Shown piece by piece: positions 1 through 10,850 of a stretch of 64,000 nucleotides of DNA. Both the position numbers and the translations under genes were made by a program. Below the pieces are notes generated by a model. That model was not told the origin of the DNA and made no database searches. It saw nothing but the letters and a program-made list of their open reading frames with translations. The stretch covers positions 2,006,001 to 2,070,000 of the forward strand of contig JANJXV010000128.1 of assembly GCA_024803745.1 (NCBI GenBank). The letters are read 5' to 3'. This stretch comes from Megascapheus bottae. Taxonomy: Eukaryota; Chordata; Mammalia; Rodentia; Geomyidae. The number at the start of each line of letters is the position of its first letter. Within the stretch, counting starts at the first letter, position 1.

Positions 1-624
1 CAGTCAGCTAATTTTTTATTTTGTTTTATACATGATCTTAAAAATACTTTGCTTTTTCTAGAAAAGTGAGTTTTACATGGATATATTTAAAGCGACTATT
101 TTTGTCAAGGGATCAGAATGAAACCATAGAGGTTTTTTATTTTTATTTTTCTCCCAACCACAGGTGACTGTCAGTTACCATGAGGATTTCCTGTTACGTG
201 GCAGGAACCTCTGTGGGTTGGTTACTCTGCCTCCCTACCATCAGGACATTTGTGATTAGATCTCTGGATATACCTGGGTCTTCTGTAATGCCCTCACAAG
301 TGCACACTAGGGTGGTGTGCAAATTAAAATCTCACCCGGGTCTTTCACACAGATGAGTTATTTTTTTAAATCAGAGTGGTAAACGCTGCCCAACATACAC
401 CATGCTTTACCATTCCATCTGCTTTCATAGTTAATGTAGACAGCCAACTTGTTAATGGGAAATGGTCCTGGAAGATCAAATTTAATGTGAAAGTTTGCTG
501 TATCAAGGGCAGAATAGGAATGGCAGTTTCATAAGGGAATTTCTATATTTTCAATACCAATTTGGGAATAATCCATAGTTGAGATGGCTGTTAGCTCCAT
601 TTCCAGGTTTTCATAGCATCTCTG
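1..624. other. Intron of ITPR2, no recognised repeat
   Basis: AT-rich intronic sequence between exon 20 and the pore exon outside the window. No ORF, RNA gene or clear repeat was seen. Confidence 0.6.
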
Positions 625-652
625 TTTTGTGTGTGTGTGTGTGTGTGTGTGG
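625..652. repeat. (GT)n microsatellite
   Basis: Uninterrupted GT run abutting the 3' end of a minus-strand SINE. It probably grew from that SINE's tail. Confidence 0.9.
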
Positions 653-1092
653 CGATGGTACTGGAGCTTGAACTTAGGACTCAAACATTCTTCCTTAGCT
701 TTTTTTTTTTTTTTGCCAGTCCTGGGGCTTGAACTCAGGGCCTAAGCACTGTCCTTAGGTTTTCTCAAAGCTAGAGCTCTACCGCTTAAGCCACAGCACC
801 ATTTCTGTTTTGTTTTGTTTTGTTTGTATGAATGTGACACTGAGGAATCAAACCCAGGTCTTTGTGCATGCTAGGCAAGCACTCCACCACTATGCCACAC
901 TCCTGGCCCTGTCCCTTTGCTTTTTCACTAAGGCTTGGTGAGTTCCACCACTTGAGCCACATCTGCACTGCTAGCTTTCCCCTGGTGAGCTGGAGATAAG
1001 AGTCTCACGGAATTTCCTGGCTCCAGCCTCAATCTTTAGACCTCAGCCTCCTGAGTAGCTGATAATCAAGAGCCACCATTCTGGGCTGGTTG
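653..1092 (-). mobile_element. Geo-type SINE, split by a nested IDL SINE
   Basis: The tail part is at 653-702 and the head part at 911-1092. Rejoined, they give one 7SL-headed SINE. The break is an IDL insertion. Confidence 0.75.
703..910 (-). mobile_element. IDL-type SINE (ID-like head), nested
   Basis: Poly-T start, tail complement from GCCAGTCCTGGGGCTTGAAC, and an ID-like head near 840-905. It sits inside the Geo SINE at 653-1092, so it is the younger insertion. Confidence 0.85.
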
Positions 1093-1387
1093 ACACTTTG
1101 GTATAGGTAGCATTCCACATGGTAGGATGCTTCACAGCGTCTCTGGTCTTTACTCATGAGATGCCACCCATCCCAGTCTCCTAGTGCCGGCCAAAAGTGT
1201 CTCTCCATACTGATAAATGCCCGTGGGGATAAAGGAAGCAAAACCAAGCCCAGCTGATGACTATATAATACAGAATATTTACATTCAAGAAGCTGCCTTC
1301 AGGGGACAACAGGCTGAAGGAAAATCTACCCAAACATCAGTGAAAAGCAACAATAGAGAGATTTCTTGTTCCATTTCTTCTCTTCTT

Positions 1388-1599
1388 TCCTTTTTTTTTT
1401 GGGGGGGGGTGTTGTTTGCTAGTTTGGGGGCTTGAACTCGGGGCCTGACACTGTCCCCGAGCTTCTTTTCTCTAGGCTAACACTCTACCACTTCAGCCAC
1501 AACACCTCCAGCTTTTTCTGTTGATGTGATACTGAGGGATCGAACCCTGGGCTTCATATGTGCTGGGCATTCTACCACTAAGCCACACTCCCCGCCCTA
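1388..1599 (-). mobile_element. IDL-type SINE
   Basis: T and G runs at the 3' end, then the tail complement and the ID head with GGGATCGAACCCTGG (B-box complement). Confidence 0.8.
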
Positions 1600-1714
1600 T
1601 TGAGAGATATCTAACAATTTGTAATTTTTTAGGGAAGAAATGCGTCCTAGGTACTAATCCTTTCCCTAGGAGGCACAGAACTTATAAAGCTGGAGCCTGT
1701 CTCTTATCCAGTTG

Positions 1715-1912
1715 CTTGCTGATTTTTGCGGCTGTACTCAGGTCTTCTCCTCTCACTTGGCTTTTTCAGTCAAGTCTGACTCTCTCCTACTTGAGCCACA
1801 GTGCCACTTGTGTATTTTGGGTGGTTCACTGGGCTGACTTTCCACTGTGATCCTCAGATCTCAGCCTCCTGAGTAGCTCGAATGGCAGATGTGAGCCACT
1901 AGCATCTTGGCT
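1715..1912 (-). mobile_element. Geo-type SINE, diverged
   Basis: Recognised by CTTGAGCCACAGTGCCACTT and by TCAGCCTCCTGAGTAGCT of the 7SL-like head. Confidence 0.75.
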
Positions 1913-2410
1913 CCTAAAGAGAACCATTTTAGAGTTCAAAAAGTTATGACATGCATGTTTCCATTTGCTCATGGAGAAAGGAGGAACATCCTATTTTTCA
2001 TTCACTTTTTTCCCTTTGCAAATCACCTGGACAAAAATCCAGAAAGTTATGCTGTAAATCATCTATGATATCTAGCCCTGAATTCCACCCATGCCTTCAG
2101 GCTCCTGAGCCTCTGGTTTTCCAGATCCTTGGGGATAGGCCACGTAGAAGAAAGGGCTTCTAGGATGTCTTTGCCATATGGGAATAAATTTTGTAAGGAC
2201 AAATCACAGGATACATTTCCTCAATCACCATATATAGGATATCATGGCAGTTCCACGCAGTCTCCTTCACTCGTCCACACTTGATTCTTCTATTCCAACC
2301 CCTCCCCTGACATGAATTCCTTACAGTAACTTTCCTAGATGTCCCAACTTTGGCCCAATAAGACTTCAGGGGGATCAAGTTTTCACTGGCCCTGACTTCT
2401 CCATGCAGAC

Positions 2411-2503
2411 CTGCACTGGATGCTGGGACTGAAGGTGAACAGTTCTCCTTGTCACAAGTCTCCAAGGTGAAAGGCAAGGTCATGGTGGGAATTTCCTGAC
2501 TCC
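2411..2503 (-). CDS. ITPR2: ITPR2 window exon 20, about 31 aa, luminal loop
   Basis: Starts (G)SQEIPTMTLPFTLETC, then DKENCSPSVPASSA plus G. It encodes the luminal turret between S5 and the pore helix. 93 nt, phase 1 to 1. The acceptor is GTTCCCAG|GG. The donor CAG|GTCTGC is weak beyond GT and +5 G. The exon with the selectivity filter is not in the remaining 2.4 kb. Confidence 0.9.
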
Positions 2504-2584
2504 CTGGGAACAGAGAAGCAGACAGAAGACAGGTCAGAGGTGATGACAACATGACAGGAGACATAATGCCATCAAAAGCCATGC

Positions 2585-2625
2585 AAGACCCAGGCCCTGA
2601 GTTCAATCCCCAACACCAGCCCACC
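2585..2625 (+). mobile_element. SINE tail fragment
   Basis: Only the 3' end (CAGGCCCTGAGTTCAATCCC) remains, about 80 bp from exon 20. Confidence 0.5.
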
Positions 2626-3029
2626 AACTCACCCTCCCACACAGACACCCCCTACACACACACACATACACTAGCATGGAAAGGGACATATTTTTTTTCT
2701 TCCATTGTCTACAGGAATCCATTTCCCAGCTGGCTCAACATCTGTTTTCCTGCCCCATACAGAACAGAAAATTTGAGGTGAGGAGGGGATTTTCAGAGGA
2801 AAAGGAGGACTGGGAAGGAGGGCAGGGCCAAGCCACATAGGAATTGTGGGAGCTGGGTCCATGGTGAGAAGGTGGCCTCAGCCCCTCCCTGCTCTCCATA
2901 GCAGGCACAGCACTGTAAAAGCATCATTGTGGGGGTAGTGGTTCAAGACTGGGGGTCACACCGGAAAAGATGTGAGTTCCAGTGGCCATACTTTTATGAA
3001 TAATCCTTTAAGCCCCACATCCACTCCTT

Positions 3030-3258
3030 TTTTTTTTGCTGTAGGTTTTTATTATTTTTTGATTGCTTGGGGCTGGTCTCTCACCTATAGCCTCTCACTT
3101 TGCTGGAATGACTTGTACATACACTACCACTCATGATTTATAACTTGAGATAGGGTGTGTCTCTAACTTTTTGCCCAGCCAAACATCAAACCAAGGTGTT
3201 TCCAATCCCTTCCTCCTGAGTAGCTAGGATTATAAGTGTGAGTCACCATACCCAGCCA
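3030..3258 (-). mobile_element. Old 7SL-like SINE
   Basis: The head complement (CTGAGTAGCTAGGATTATAA, then GTGAGTCACCATACCCAGCC) is clear. The other half does not match the Geo tail, so this may be an older B1-like or other family. Confidence 0.5.
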
Positions 3259-3555
3259 AATGAGAATATTTTAAGCATTTCTTTTTATGCTAAATTTCTA
3301 ATTAGCTGATGGTTTCCTCATCAAAGCAGTTATCGTTTTCTTATTTGTGTATACTGATGATATACAGTGATCAGACACATATGGATATAGCTGTTAATTA
3401 TGTTAGATGTTGTTCTCTAGGGAGAAGGAGGGAATAAAAAAAGAAGAGAATTCCAAAGATGTTTTTTTTTTACATGGAAATAGCTGACTGATAGAGAAAT
3501 TGAATCTTTCTTTTTGAGACTTAGCTGATATTTCATTTGTTGTCATTCTACCTAT

Positions 3556-3738
3556 ATTGGGGCTTGAACTGGGGCCTTGTATTCCCAACTCAGCTTTCTT
3601 GCTTAAGGTGGCATTCTAAAAACTTTTTTTTTTTTGCTGATTAGTTGGAAATAAGAGACTCTTGGATTTGTTTGCCTGGGCTGGCCCCAAACTGTAATCC
3701 TCAGATCTCAGCCTCCTTAGCAGCCAGGATAAGCCACA
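3556..3738 (-). mobile_element. Geo-type SINE, diverged
   Basis: GGGGCTTGAACTGGGGCC at the tail and ATCCTCAGATCTCAGCCTCC at the head. Internal T run. It lies 44 bp from the ITPR2 reading frame of exon 19's intron side. Confidence 0.7.
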
Positions 3739-3825
3739 GGTTCGTAGCTGAATGATGATTCTTGTCTAAACATTTCCCTAGTCACGTGTACTCAGCCGAA
3801 AGCTCCTCAGGGGCAGCGGAAGTAC

Positions 3826-4021
3826 CTGCAGTAGGGGTTTTGTTTCTCAGTCTATCTACCCCCATGGTGAAATCATCCTTCAAGAAGAGGAAGCCGACAA
3901 TGGAGAAGAGGTAGACCAGGATGAGGGCCAGGACAGCCGTCAGGATGATAGAACGACCATTTCGGGTGACACTTTTGATGACATTGAGCAGCGTCTCTTC
4001 TCTGTACACCAAGTCAAAGAG
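3826..4021 (-). CDS. ITPR2: ITPR2 window exon 19, 65 aa + 1 nt, S4-S5 linker and S5
   Basis: Reads [20 protein letters not shown] (S4-S5 linker), then [20 protein letters not shown] (S5), [10 protein letters not shown], and a luminal stretch with the N-glycosylation sequon NKT. 196 nt, phase 0 to 1, donor GCAG|GTACTT. A Gly stands where Glu is expected in KDDFTM-x-VDRL (see findings). Confidence 0.97.
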
Positions 4022-4195
4022 CTATGACAGAAGGCAAGCAACAGGGTTATCATGATAATGACAAACGTCATTGTTTTTGGTTGAGAAAAAAAGCTAAATG
4101 AAACCACTGTCACTAGACCGAAATGTCCACTTCTTGTCCAGCTGCAATGTAGTAAGCTAAACAGGTTTTTCCTAAAGATGAATCATTCATCGTAG

Positions 4196-4198
<3 letters not shown>

Positions 4199-4232
<34 letters not shown>

Positions 4233-4234
4233 TG
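4199..4234. repeat. (GT)n microsatellite
   Basis: GT run with a GCGC step, directly next to a minus-strand SINE tail. Confidence 0.9.
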
Positions 4235-4452
4235 TGCCAGTCCTGAGGCTTGAACCAGGAGCTGTGCACTGTTTCTGAGCTTTTTAGTTCAAGGTTGGTG
4301 TTTTACCACTTGAGCCACCACTCCGCTTCCAGCTTTCTTGGAGGTTCACTGGAGATAAAAGTCTCATGGCCTTTCCTGTCTGGACTGGCTTCATCAGATC
4401 TCAGCCTTCCGAGCAGCTAGGATTACAGGTGTGAGCCACCAATGTCCACCTG
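4235..4452 (-). mobile_element. Geo-type SINE
   Basis: Near full length, from GCCAGTCCTGAGGCTTGAAC to TGTGAGCCACCAATGTCCAC. Confidence 0.85.
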
Positions 4453-4505
4453 CATATGTTCGTTTTATAAGTAATAAGATATGAATCTTCTACAGATACT
4501 TGGGT

Positions 4506-4706
4506 TTGAACCAGGTAGCTTACACCTGTAAACTACTCAGGAGGCTGAAATCGGAGGATCATGGCTAGAAGCCAGCCCAGATAAGAACAAACAAACAAAC
4601 AAACAAATCTGGAAGTGGAGGTGTTGTTCCAATGGTCAATGGCCAGATTTTGATTAAAATAGCTAAGGGGCAGTCCCTAAGGCCCTGAGTTCAAGTCCTG
4701 ATACAA
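4506..4706 (+). mobile_element. Geo-type SINE, diverged
   Basis: Head TAGCTTACACCTGTAAACTA and tail CTGAGTTCAAGTCCTGA. A short (AAAC)n lies inside at 4588-4606. Confidence 0.75.
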
Positions 4707-4761
4707 ACAAATACACAAAAGAATACTTGCATTTGAATTTAGGAAAATTCACACACGTGTA

Positions 4762-4970
4762 TGCCAGAATTCTGGGCCTCATGATCTCACTTAGCTAATT
4801 TGATTAAGGCCAGTGCTCTACCACTTGAACCACAGCTCCTCTTTGCTGGTGAAGATAAGAATCTCTCAGATTAGTTTGTCTGGGCTGGCTCTGAAATGTG
4901 ATCCTCAGATCTCAGCCTCTTGAGAACCTAAGGTTGTTATAGGCACAAGACTCCAGGGTCCAGCAAAATA
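4762..4970 (-). mobile_element. Geo-type SINE, diverged
   Basis: Tail, middle and head (TGATCCTCAGATCTCAGCCT) recognised. The outer head is degraded. Confidence 0.7.
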
Positions 4971-5327
4971 CCCACTTTTGTGGTCACTTTCGAAAACCTG
5001 TAGGAGTGTATTCATTTTGCTATCTGCCTTCTGGAAGACGTGATTACTGTTAGAAATAAAGTCAATATTCTTCAATTGAAGGAAATTTCTTTGATTTTTA
5101 AGGAAAGGGTCTCACGATACACTCTACATTAGTTCTAGAGAAAGTTTTAAAAACTTTTAGAAACTTTTAAAACCTTTAAAAAATTGTTAGAGACCTCCGG
5201 GTACTTGCTAATAATGCAGATCCATAGGTCTTTTTCCGTGATGATAGAGCCAAAGTCCTACAAATTCAAAGGGCATTGACATTGACTAGACTTAATGTTA
5301 TTTCCTTTTACATCCAGTAAAACTCAG

Positions 5328-5502
5328 CTTGAACTCAGCCCCTCTCACTCTCACTTGGCTTTTTCTTTTTTACTTGAGGCTGGCCTCTACCACTTGAGCT
5401 ACAACCCTACTTATCTGCCCCGGTGAGTTTTGAACCTTCATTCTCACATTTCAACTTCTTGACTAGCTGGGATTATAGGCATGAAGCCACTAAGCTCTGC
5501 GA
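5328..5502 (-). mobile_element. Geo-type SINE, diverged
   Basis: TACCACTTGAGCTACAACCC and GACTAGCTGGGATTATAGGC are preserved. Shortened in the middle. Confidence 0.65.
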
Positions 5503-5651
5503 GTTTTTCTTTTTTCTTTCTTTTGTATTAAAGAATTTATTAACATTGATTTTTACATCATATTTCAAATGACGTATTTAACAAACAAGTATTCAAGAAG
5601 GGAGTCTATATACAATCACTGACACTTAGATCAGGTTTTGATTTATTTTCT

Positions 5652-5881
5652 TTCTGCTCCTGGACTTGAATTTAGGGAATAGGTACTGTCACTAAACTTT
5701 TTCAGCTTAAAGCTAGTGCTCTACCACTTGAGCCACACCTCCACTATCTGCATTTTTGGTCATCAATTGGAGTTAAGAGTCTCAAATGGATTTTCCTTTC
5801 TGGGCTGCCTTTGAACAGTGATCTTCAGTTCTCAGTCTCCTGAGTAGCTGGGATTACAGGCGTGAGTCACTGGTGTCTGGT
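5652..5881 (-). mobile_element. Geo-type SINE
   Basis: Full-length, ending GGGATTACAGGCGTGAGTCA then CTGGTGTCTGG. Confidence 0.8.
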
Positions 5882-5987
5882 TCTGTAGCTTTTTATATAT
5901 CCATGAAGCCTCAATAAAGAACTTGGGGAAAAATAGAGTATCACATGTCATACTCAAGTAAAACTGCTGGAAATAATAGGATTTATG

Positions 5988-6195
5988 GGCTAGGAGTGTG
6001 GCATAGTGATAGAGTGCTTGCCTAAGCATGCATGAAGCCCTGGATTAGATTCCTCAGTACCACATACACCTTCCAAAAAGCCAGAAGTAGTGCTGTGGCT
6101 CAAGTGGTAGAGTGCTAGCCTTGAGCAAAAGGAGCTCAGGGACGGCGCCCAGGCCCTGAGTTCCAGCCCTAAGACTGGCCAAAAGAAAAAAAAAA
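5988..6195 (+). mobile_element. IDL-type SINE
   Basis: ID-like head (TAGAGTGCTTGCCTAAGCAT), shared tail, A-rich end at 6183-6195. Confidence 0.85.
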
Positions 6196-6221
6196 TGATG
6201 CATCACAGGCATAAAAAACTA

Positions 6222-6320
6222 TCGAGTGTGTGTGTGGGGGGGTGGGTGTGTGTGTGTGTAAGGGGGGGGAGGAGAAAGAGAGAGAATGAAAGAGATGGGG
6301 TTGGGGGAAAGGAGAAACAG
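6222..6320. repeat. GT/G-rich then GA-rich low-complexity
   Basis: GTGTG with a G7 run, then GGAGAAAGAGAGAG. Confidence 0.8.
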
Positions 6321-6473
6321 AAAAGAAAGATTTCATTTGGATTACTGGGACATTAAAAAAAAAAAACCTACTGGGTGATCTAACTTACCTACCAGGAAGG
6401 TAAGTTTATATTAAATAAACCACTTTGGCTGTCATTCTTCTGGGGTCACGGGAAAGTATGGCTACATTTTTTT

Positions 6474-6664
6474 TAGCTCAGCTCTTTCACTCAAGGCTAG
6501 TCCTCTACCATTTGAGCCACAGAGCCACTTCCAGTTTTCTGGTGCTTCATTGGGGATAAGAGTTTCGTGGACTTTCCTAGCCGGGCTGCTTTTGAACTGT
6601 GATCCTCATATCTCAGCCTATGGAGTAGCTGGTATGGAGTAGCAGGTATGAGCCACAATGCCTG
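6474..6664 (-). mobile_element. Geo-type SINE, truncated at the tail
   Basis: Starts at the CTCAGCTCTTTCACTCAAGG segment. The head carries a small duplication of TATGGAGTAGC. Confidence 0.75.
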
Positions 6665-6808
6665 GCTTTAAAAAGATTTTTTAAATAAAATAAAATAAAA
6701 ATAAAAGCCCAGGGGTGAGGCACCAGCAGGGGCCAGGATGGGCTTGAGACAGCAACTCACCCCCCCTCCATCCCTCTCCCCCTCCTCCTACCCCCCTGCC
6801 TTACTCAC

Positions 6809-6973
6809 CAGGAAGCTGTAGAAGAACTCATGCACAAAAAGGCCCAGCATACAGACCAGCACGTATGCCACGTGGTAGAGGAAGGCCATATCCAGAACCA
6901 CTGCCCGGTACCCACGCGTGAACGTGCCACGATTTCCCACGAAGCTCACCAGGAAGACAATCTTGTTACAAAG
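6809..6973 (-). CDS. ITPR2: ITPR2 window exon 18, 55 aa, S3 and S4
   Basis: Reads [19 protein letters not shown], then [20 protein letters not shown] and EFFYSFL. Two hydrophobic stretches fit S3 and S4. 165 nt, phase 0 to 0, acceptor CTTCAG|CTT, donor CTG|GTGAGT. Confidence 0.97.
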
Positions 6974-7117
6974 CTGAAGGAAGGACAAGGCATGGTGGAT
7001 GTAAATGCACACACAGGGCAGGTCTTGGGAAAACACCCTCTGCAAAAATCTCGGATGTTTTCTTTCCTGATTTCTCCTGGATAGATGTCTACACAACAGT
7101 GCCACTGGCAGAGCTCA

Positions 7118-7186
7118 CGTCAATGTCACACTGGCAGCCAGGTGGCTCATGCCAGCCACTCAGGAGGCGGAGATCTCAGATCAAAG
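7118..7186 (+). mobile_element. SINE head fragment
   Basis: Only the 7SL-like head (CAGGTGGCTCATGCCAGCCA) survives. Confidence 0.55.
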
Positions 7187-7214
7187 GTTTGTTGGTGTGG
7201 TTGCTTTGTGTGTT

Positions 7215-7444
7215 TGTTTTGCGGGTTCTGGAGCTTGAACTCAGGACCTGAGCTTTTGTTCCTGAGCTTGACTAGTGCTCTACCACTTGAGCCACAGCTC
7301 CACTTCGGAATTTTATTTTTAAATTTGGGAGCTAAGATAGATTAAAAAAAAAAAAAAAAAAAACCTGGGCTATCTTAGAACTGTGATCCTCAGATCTCAA
7401 CCTCCTGAGTAGCTAGGATTACAGGCATGAGCCACCAATGTCCA
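7215..7444 (-). mobile_element. Geo-type SINE with internal A20
   Basis: Tail and head are intact. A run of about 20 A at 7344-7363 interrupts the middle. Confidence 0.8.
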
Positions 7445-7456
7445 GTTTAAGGATTG

Positions 7457-7495
7457 ATATATATATATACATATATATATATGTATATATATATT
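7457..7495. repeat. (TA)n microsatellite
   Basis: Alternating TA with single C and G interruptions. Self-complementary. Confidence 0.9.
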
Positions 7496-7890
7496 AGTGG
7501 AAAGCATGAGTCACCTCCATTTAATTTTACCTTACAACCTCATCTTTTTTCCATAGTATAAACATGTAGGTATAATTTAGATGAACACATAATAATGAAT
7601 ATACAATAGCCCTGATTTCTGTTTTCATTTATCTCTACCTTCTGAGGAGCAACAAACTAGGATAATTATACAATAAGCGTATCTTACAATTAAACAATTA
7701 TTGAATAAACCATTTTTATTAACCCACATAATATTAACATTATGCACACAACTGCTAAGTATTCTATCAAATTTGTTCCAAATTGACAATGATTATTTGG
7801 TCAAAGTAACCTAGACCATTGAATCTTATAAAGTACTACTAAGCTAAACAAATACATTTTTTTCAATGTCCAAGCTATTAAAACTACTGA
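7496..7890. other. Intronic AT-rich sequence, nothing recognised
   Basis: AT-rich with no ORF. Possibly remnants of old repeats that cannot be named by eye. Confidence 0.5.
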
Positions 7891-7891
7891 C

Positions 7892-8105
7892 AGAATGGCA
7901 CTTGTGGCTCAGGCCTATAATCCCAGCTACTCAGGAGGCTGAGATCTGAGGATCGCAGTTCAAAGCCAGCCAGGGCAGGAAAATCCCTGACACTCTTATC
8001 TCCAATGAACCACCAGGAAACCAGAAGTGGTACTGTGGCTCAAAGTGGTAGAGCAAAAACAACTCAGGAACAGTGCCTAGGCTCTGAGTTCAAGGCCAGG
8101 CTTGG
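7892..8105 (+). mobile_element. Geo-type SINE
   Basis: Head CACTTGTGGCTCAGGCCTAT to tail CTGAGTTCAAGGCCAGG. Confidence 0.85.
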
Positions 8106-8321
8106 AATTTTAAAAAGTTAAAAACTCCATGAAAGATATAGAAAATGCTATAGGAATGTTTAGTAGATGAAGAATATTTAAGAACTGCCCATTTATTTTT
8201 TTTTTAGCAATTTACGTTTTCTTCATCTCAGAATGTCCCGGTTTTGAATAAAGGATCTCTTTACACTTTAGTTTCTTAGGTGAGGTTATTTCTGGAAATA
8301 TCCTACTTTGTTTTGTCATTT

Positions 8322-8553
8322 TTGTGACAGTCCTGGACTTGAAATCAGGGCCTGGACACTATCCCTAAGCTTCTTTCGCTTCAGGCTAGCACTCTACCAC
8401 TTGAGCCACAACACCACTTCCAGCTTTTTCTGAGTACCTTATTGGAGATAAGCATCTCACAGACATTCCTGCCTGTGCTAGCAGCAAGCCACAATCCTCA
8501 GATCTCAGCTTCCTGAGTAGCTAGGATGACGCATGAGCCTGAACACCAGGCCC
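8322..8553 (-). mobile_element. Geo-type SINE
   Basis: Full length, from ACAGTCCTGGACTTGAAATC to GAGCCTGAACACCAGGCC. Confidence 0.85.
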
Positions 8554-8712
8554 TACTTGTATTTTGAAATAATACTCTAGCTCAGTTATTATAAACTTAC
8601 CTACAGAAAGTTTCAAAACATTCATCCTTATTCTCATATTACAACACTTGGTTAAAATAAAACTTCCCTCTGTCTTTTATATATTTATAGAATTTGCTCA
8701 TGCAAAAAGGAG

Positions 8713-8907
8713 CCCAGGGCCAGAGTCTGGCCTAGTGGTAGAGTGCTTGCCTAGCATGCATGAAGACCCAGGTTCAATTCCTCAGTACCACATACATAGA
8801 AAAAACTGGAAGTGGTGCTGTGGCTCAAGTGGTAGAGCTCTAGCCTTGAGAAAGCTCAAGGACAGTGCCCCCAGGCTCTGAGTTCAAGCCCCAAGATTGG
8901 AAAAAAG
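8713..8907 (+). mobile_element. IDL-type SINE
   Basis: Clear ID head (GTCTGGCCTAGTGGTAGAGT) and tail with AAGCCCCAAGATTGG. Confidence 0.88.
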
Positions 8908-9196
8908 GGAGTGGGCAATTTCAGAATTTCTTTTTGTAATACAGCAGCTTTTTCTCTTAGGTTACTTGATGAGAGGCACTGAATTCTATAATCCTACTAA
9001 GTATAATGTAATCTTTCTTAGATAATTTTGAAGCCACTTTAGGATGTGAGTGGTAGCTCGCTGTAATTTTGTTTATCAATAGCTGTGAGCATGAGATGCA
9101 GAAGCCATGAAAATTGAGTTAGATTAACTTAATGATTGAACTGGGTCATGGTGTAAATGCCAATTTGGTGGGTGAATCAACCTTTTTCTTTTTCTT

Positions 9197-9395
9197 TTTT
9201 TTTTTGCCAGTCCTGGGGCTTGAACTCAGGGCCTGAACACTGTCCTTGGGCTTTCTCAGGGCTAGAGCTCTACCACGTTAGCCCCAGCACCATTTCTGGC
9301 TTTTTTTCTATGTATGTGGTACCAAGGAATTGAACCCAGGTCTTTGTGCATGCTAGGCAAGCACTTTAACCACTAGGCTAAACTCCCGGCCCTCA
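9197..9395 (-). mobile_element. IDL-type SINE
   Basis: Well preserved. B-box complement GGAATTGAACCCAGG. Confidence 0.88.
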
Positions 9396-9607
9396 ACTTT
9401 ATTTAAAAAAAAAAACAAAAAACCTTTCCTTCCTTGTCTTCCCTCTAAATGAAATAAAGAAATGTACAGATGCTATGTGCTGGTGAAGTAAAATTCCCCT
9501 ACATGAGAATTCACTTTGAAGCCATGAAGGAAAGCTGTAACACGCTGCATACTGAATACACCTGTCATTAAATGCCGTACCAATACAAAGCCATGCAAAG
9601 TACGTAC

Positions 9608-9783
9608 GTTTGCAGCACCCAGAAGGATTAAGGTAGGGCCCAGACCTATTGTGTAGATGGATCTGAGCATGATGGACACGAGAAATGGCCGGATCCCCAC
9701 AGGCTTCGAGAGGAAGAAGAGCATCAAGGTACAGATGGCAACTGCCACCCAGAGAAGGGCCGAGAACAACGGAGAAAGTGTGC
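9608..9783 (-). CDS. ITPR2: ITPR2 window exon 17, about 59 aa, S2 and start of S3
   Basis: Starts (G)TLSPLFSALLWVAVAIC with TLMLFFLS (S2), then PVGIRPFLVSIMLRSIYTI and GPTLILLGAAN. 176 nt, phase 1 to 0. The acceptor is GCCACAG|GC. The donor AAC|GTACGT has C at the last exon base, which is unusual, but the frame and family match fix it. Confidence 0.96.
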
Positions 9784-9835
9784 CTGTGGCGAGGAGGAGA
9801 AGGGAGTGTTTACTGAGAACAAAACTGCGAAGTGA

Positions 9836-10062
9836 GCCAGCTACAGGTGACTCACACCTGTCATCCCAGCTACTCAGGAGGCTGAGGTCTGAGGATCACA
9901 GTTCAAAGCCAGCCTGGGCAGGAAAGTCCATGAGACTCTTATCTCCAATGAACCACTGGAAACTGGAAGTGAAGCTGTGGCTCAAAGTGGTAGAGCAATA
10001 TAGCCTTGAGCAAAATTGCTCAGAGATGGCAACCATGCCGAGTTCAAACCCCAGGACCAACC
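9836..10062 (+). mobile_element. Geo-type SINE
   Basis: Lies 53 bp from the acceptor side of exon 17. Full length. Confidence 0.85.
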
Positions 10063-10157
10063 AAAAACAAAAAGGTGCAAAATGATCTATACTTCCCAGG
10101 ATATTGCAAGTCAAGCTGAAAGCAAAACAACCCATTCCCTTTTATGCATTTTTGTGG

Positions 10158-10365
10158 GTGTGAGAGCCTTATGCTCTCACTTGGCTTTGCTGTTCAAGAT
10201 CGGTGCTTTACCACTTGAGCCAAAGCTCCACTTCCGGCTCTTTGCTGATTCATTGGAGATAAGAGCCCTATGGATTTTTCTGCCTAAGCTGGCTTTGAAC
10301 TCTGATCCTCAGATTTCAGCCTTATGAGTAGCTAGAATTACAAGAATGAACCACCAACAAGCATC
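10158..10365 (-). mobile_element. Geo-type SINE, diverged
   Basis: The tail is shortened. The head reads TGAGTAGCTAGAATTACAAG. Confidence 0.75.
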
Positions 10366-10488
10366 TAACAAAACCACACCTTCTATACTGTGCAGTTTCT
10401 AAGGAAATGTCTTTGAACACAATACTTGCAGTTATATTTCTAGAAAAGTTCATGACTAATTTCAAAGCAAATTAAATACTAGATGGTA

Positions 10489-10705
10489 AGCCAAGCATTG
10501 GTGTTTCACATGTGCAATCCTGACTCTCAAGATGCTGAAATAGAAGGACAGAGGTTCAAAGCCAGCCTGGACAGTGGAGAGCCTCATCTCTAATTAACCA
10601 GTAGAAGGCCAGAGTGGGGACTGGCTCAAGTGGTAGAATCAGTTTGAGGCATAAAAGCCAAGGGCATATTGAAGCCCTTTTCTTTAATCCCAATTACTGG
10701 CGCGT
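10489..10705 (+). mobile_element. Geo-type SINE, diverged
   Basis: Head AAGCATTGGTGTTTCACATG. The tail ends TTACTGGCGCG, running into (CA)n. Confidence 0.7.

Positions 10706-10753
<48 letters not shown>
10706..10753. repeat. (CA)n microsatellite
   Basis: About 22 CA units seeded at the SINE 3' end. It lies 98 bp from exon 16. Confidence 0.95.
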
Positions 10754-10755
<2 letters not shown>

Positions 10756-10850
10756 GGAAGTTCCTCAGTTTCTAGTTTAGAAGCGCTATGTCACTTCAGG
10801 ATTTCTTTGGAACCTGGATTCGCATCCTATGAGGAGAGATGAGCTCTTAC

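Noticed and set aside
2160..2648. 162-codon minus-strand frame
   Set aside because: Only 2411-2503 of it is ITPR2 exon. The rest is intron on both sides, shown by the acceptor CCCAG and loss of family similarity.
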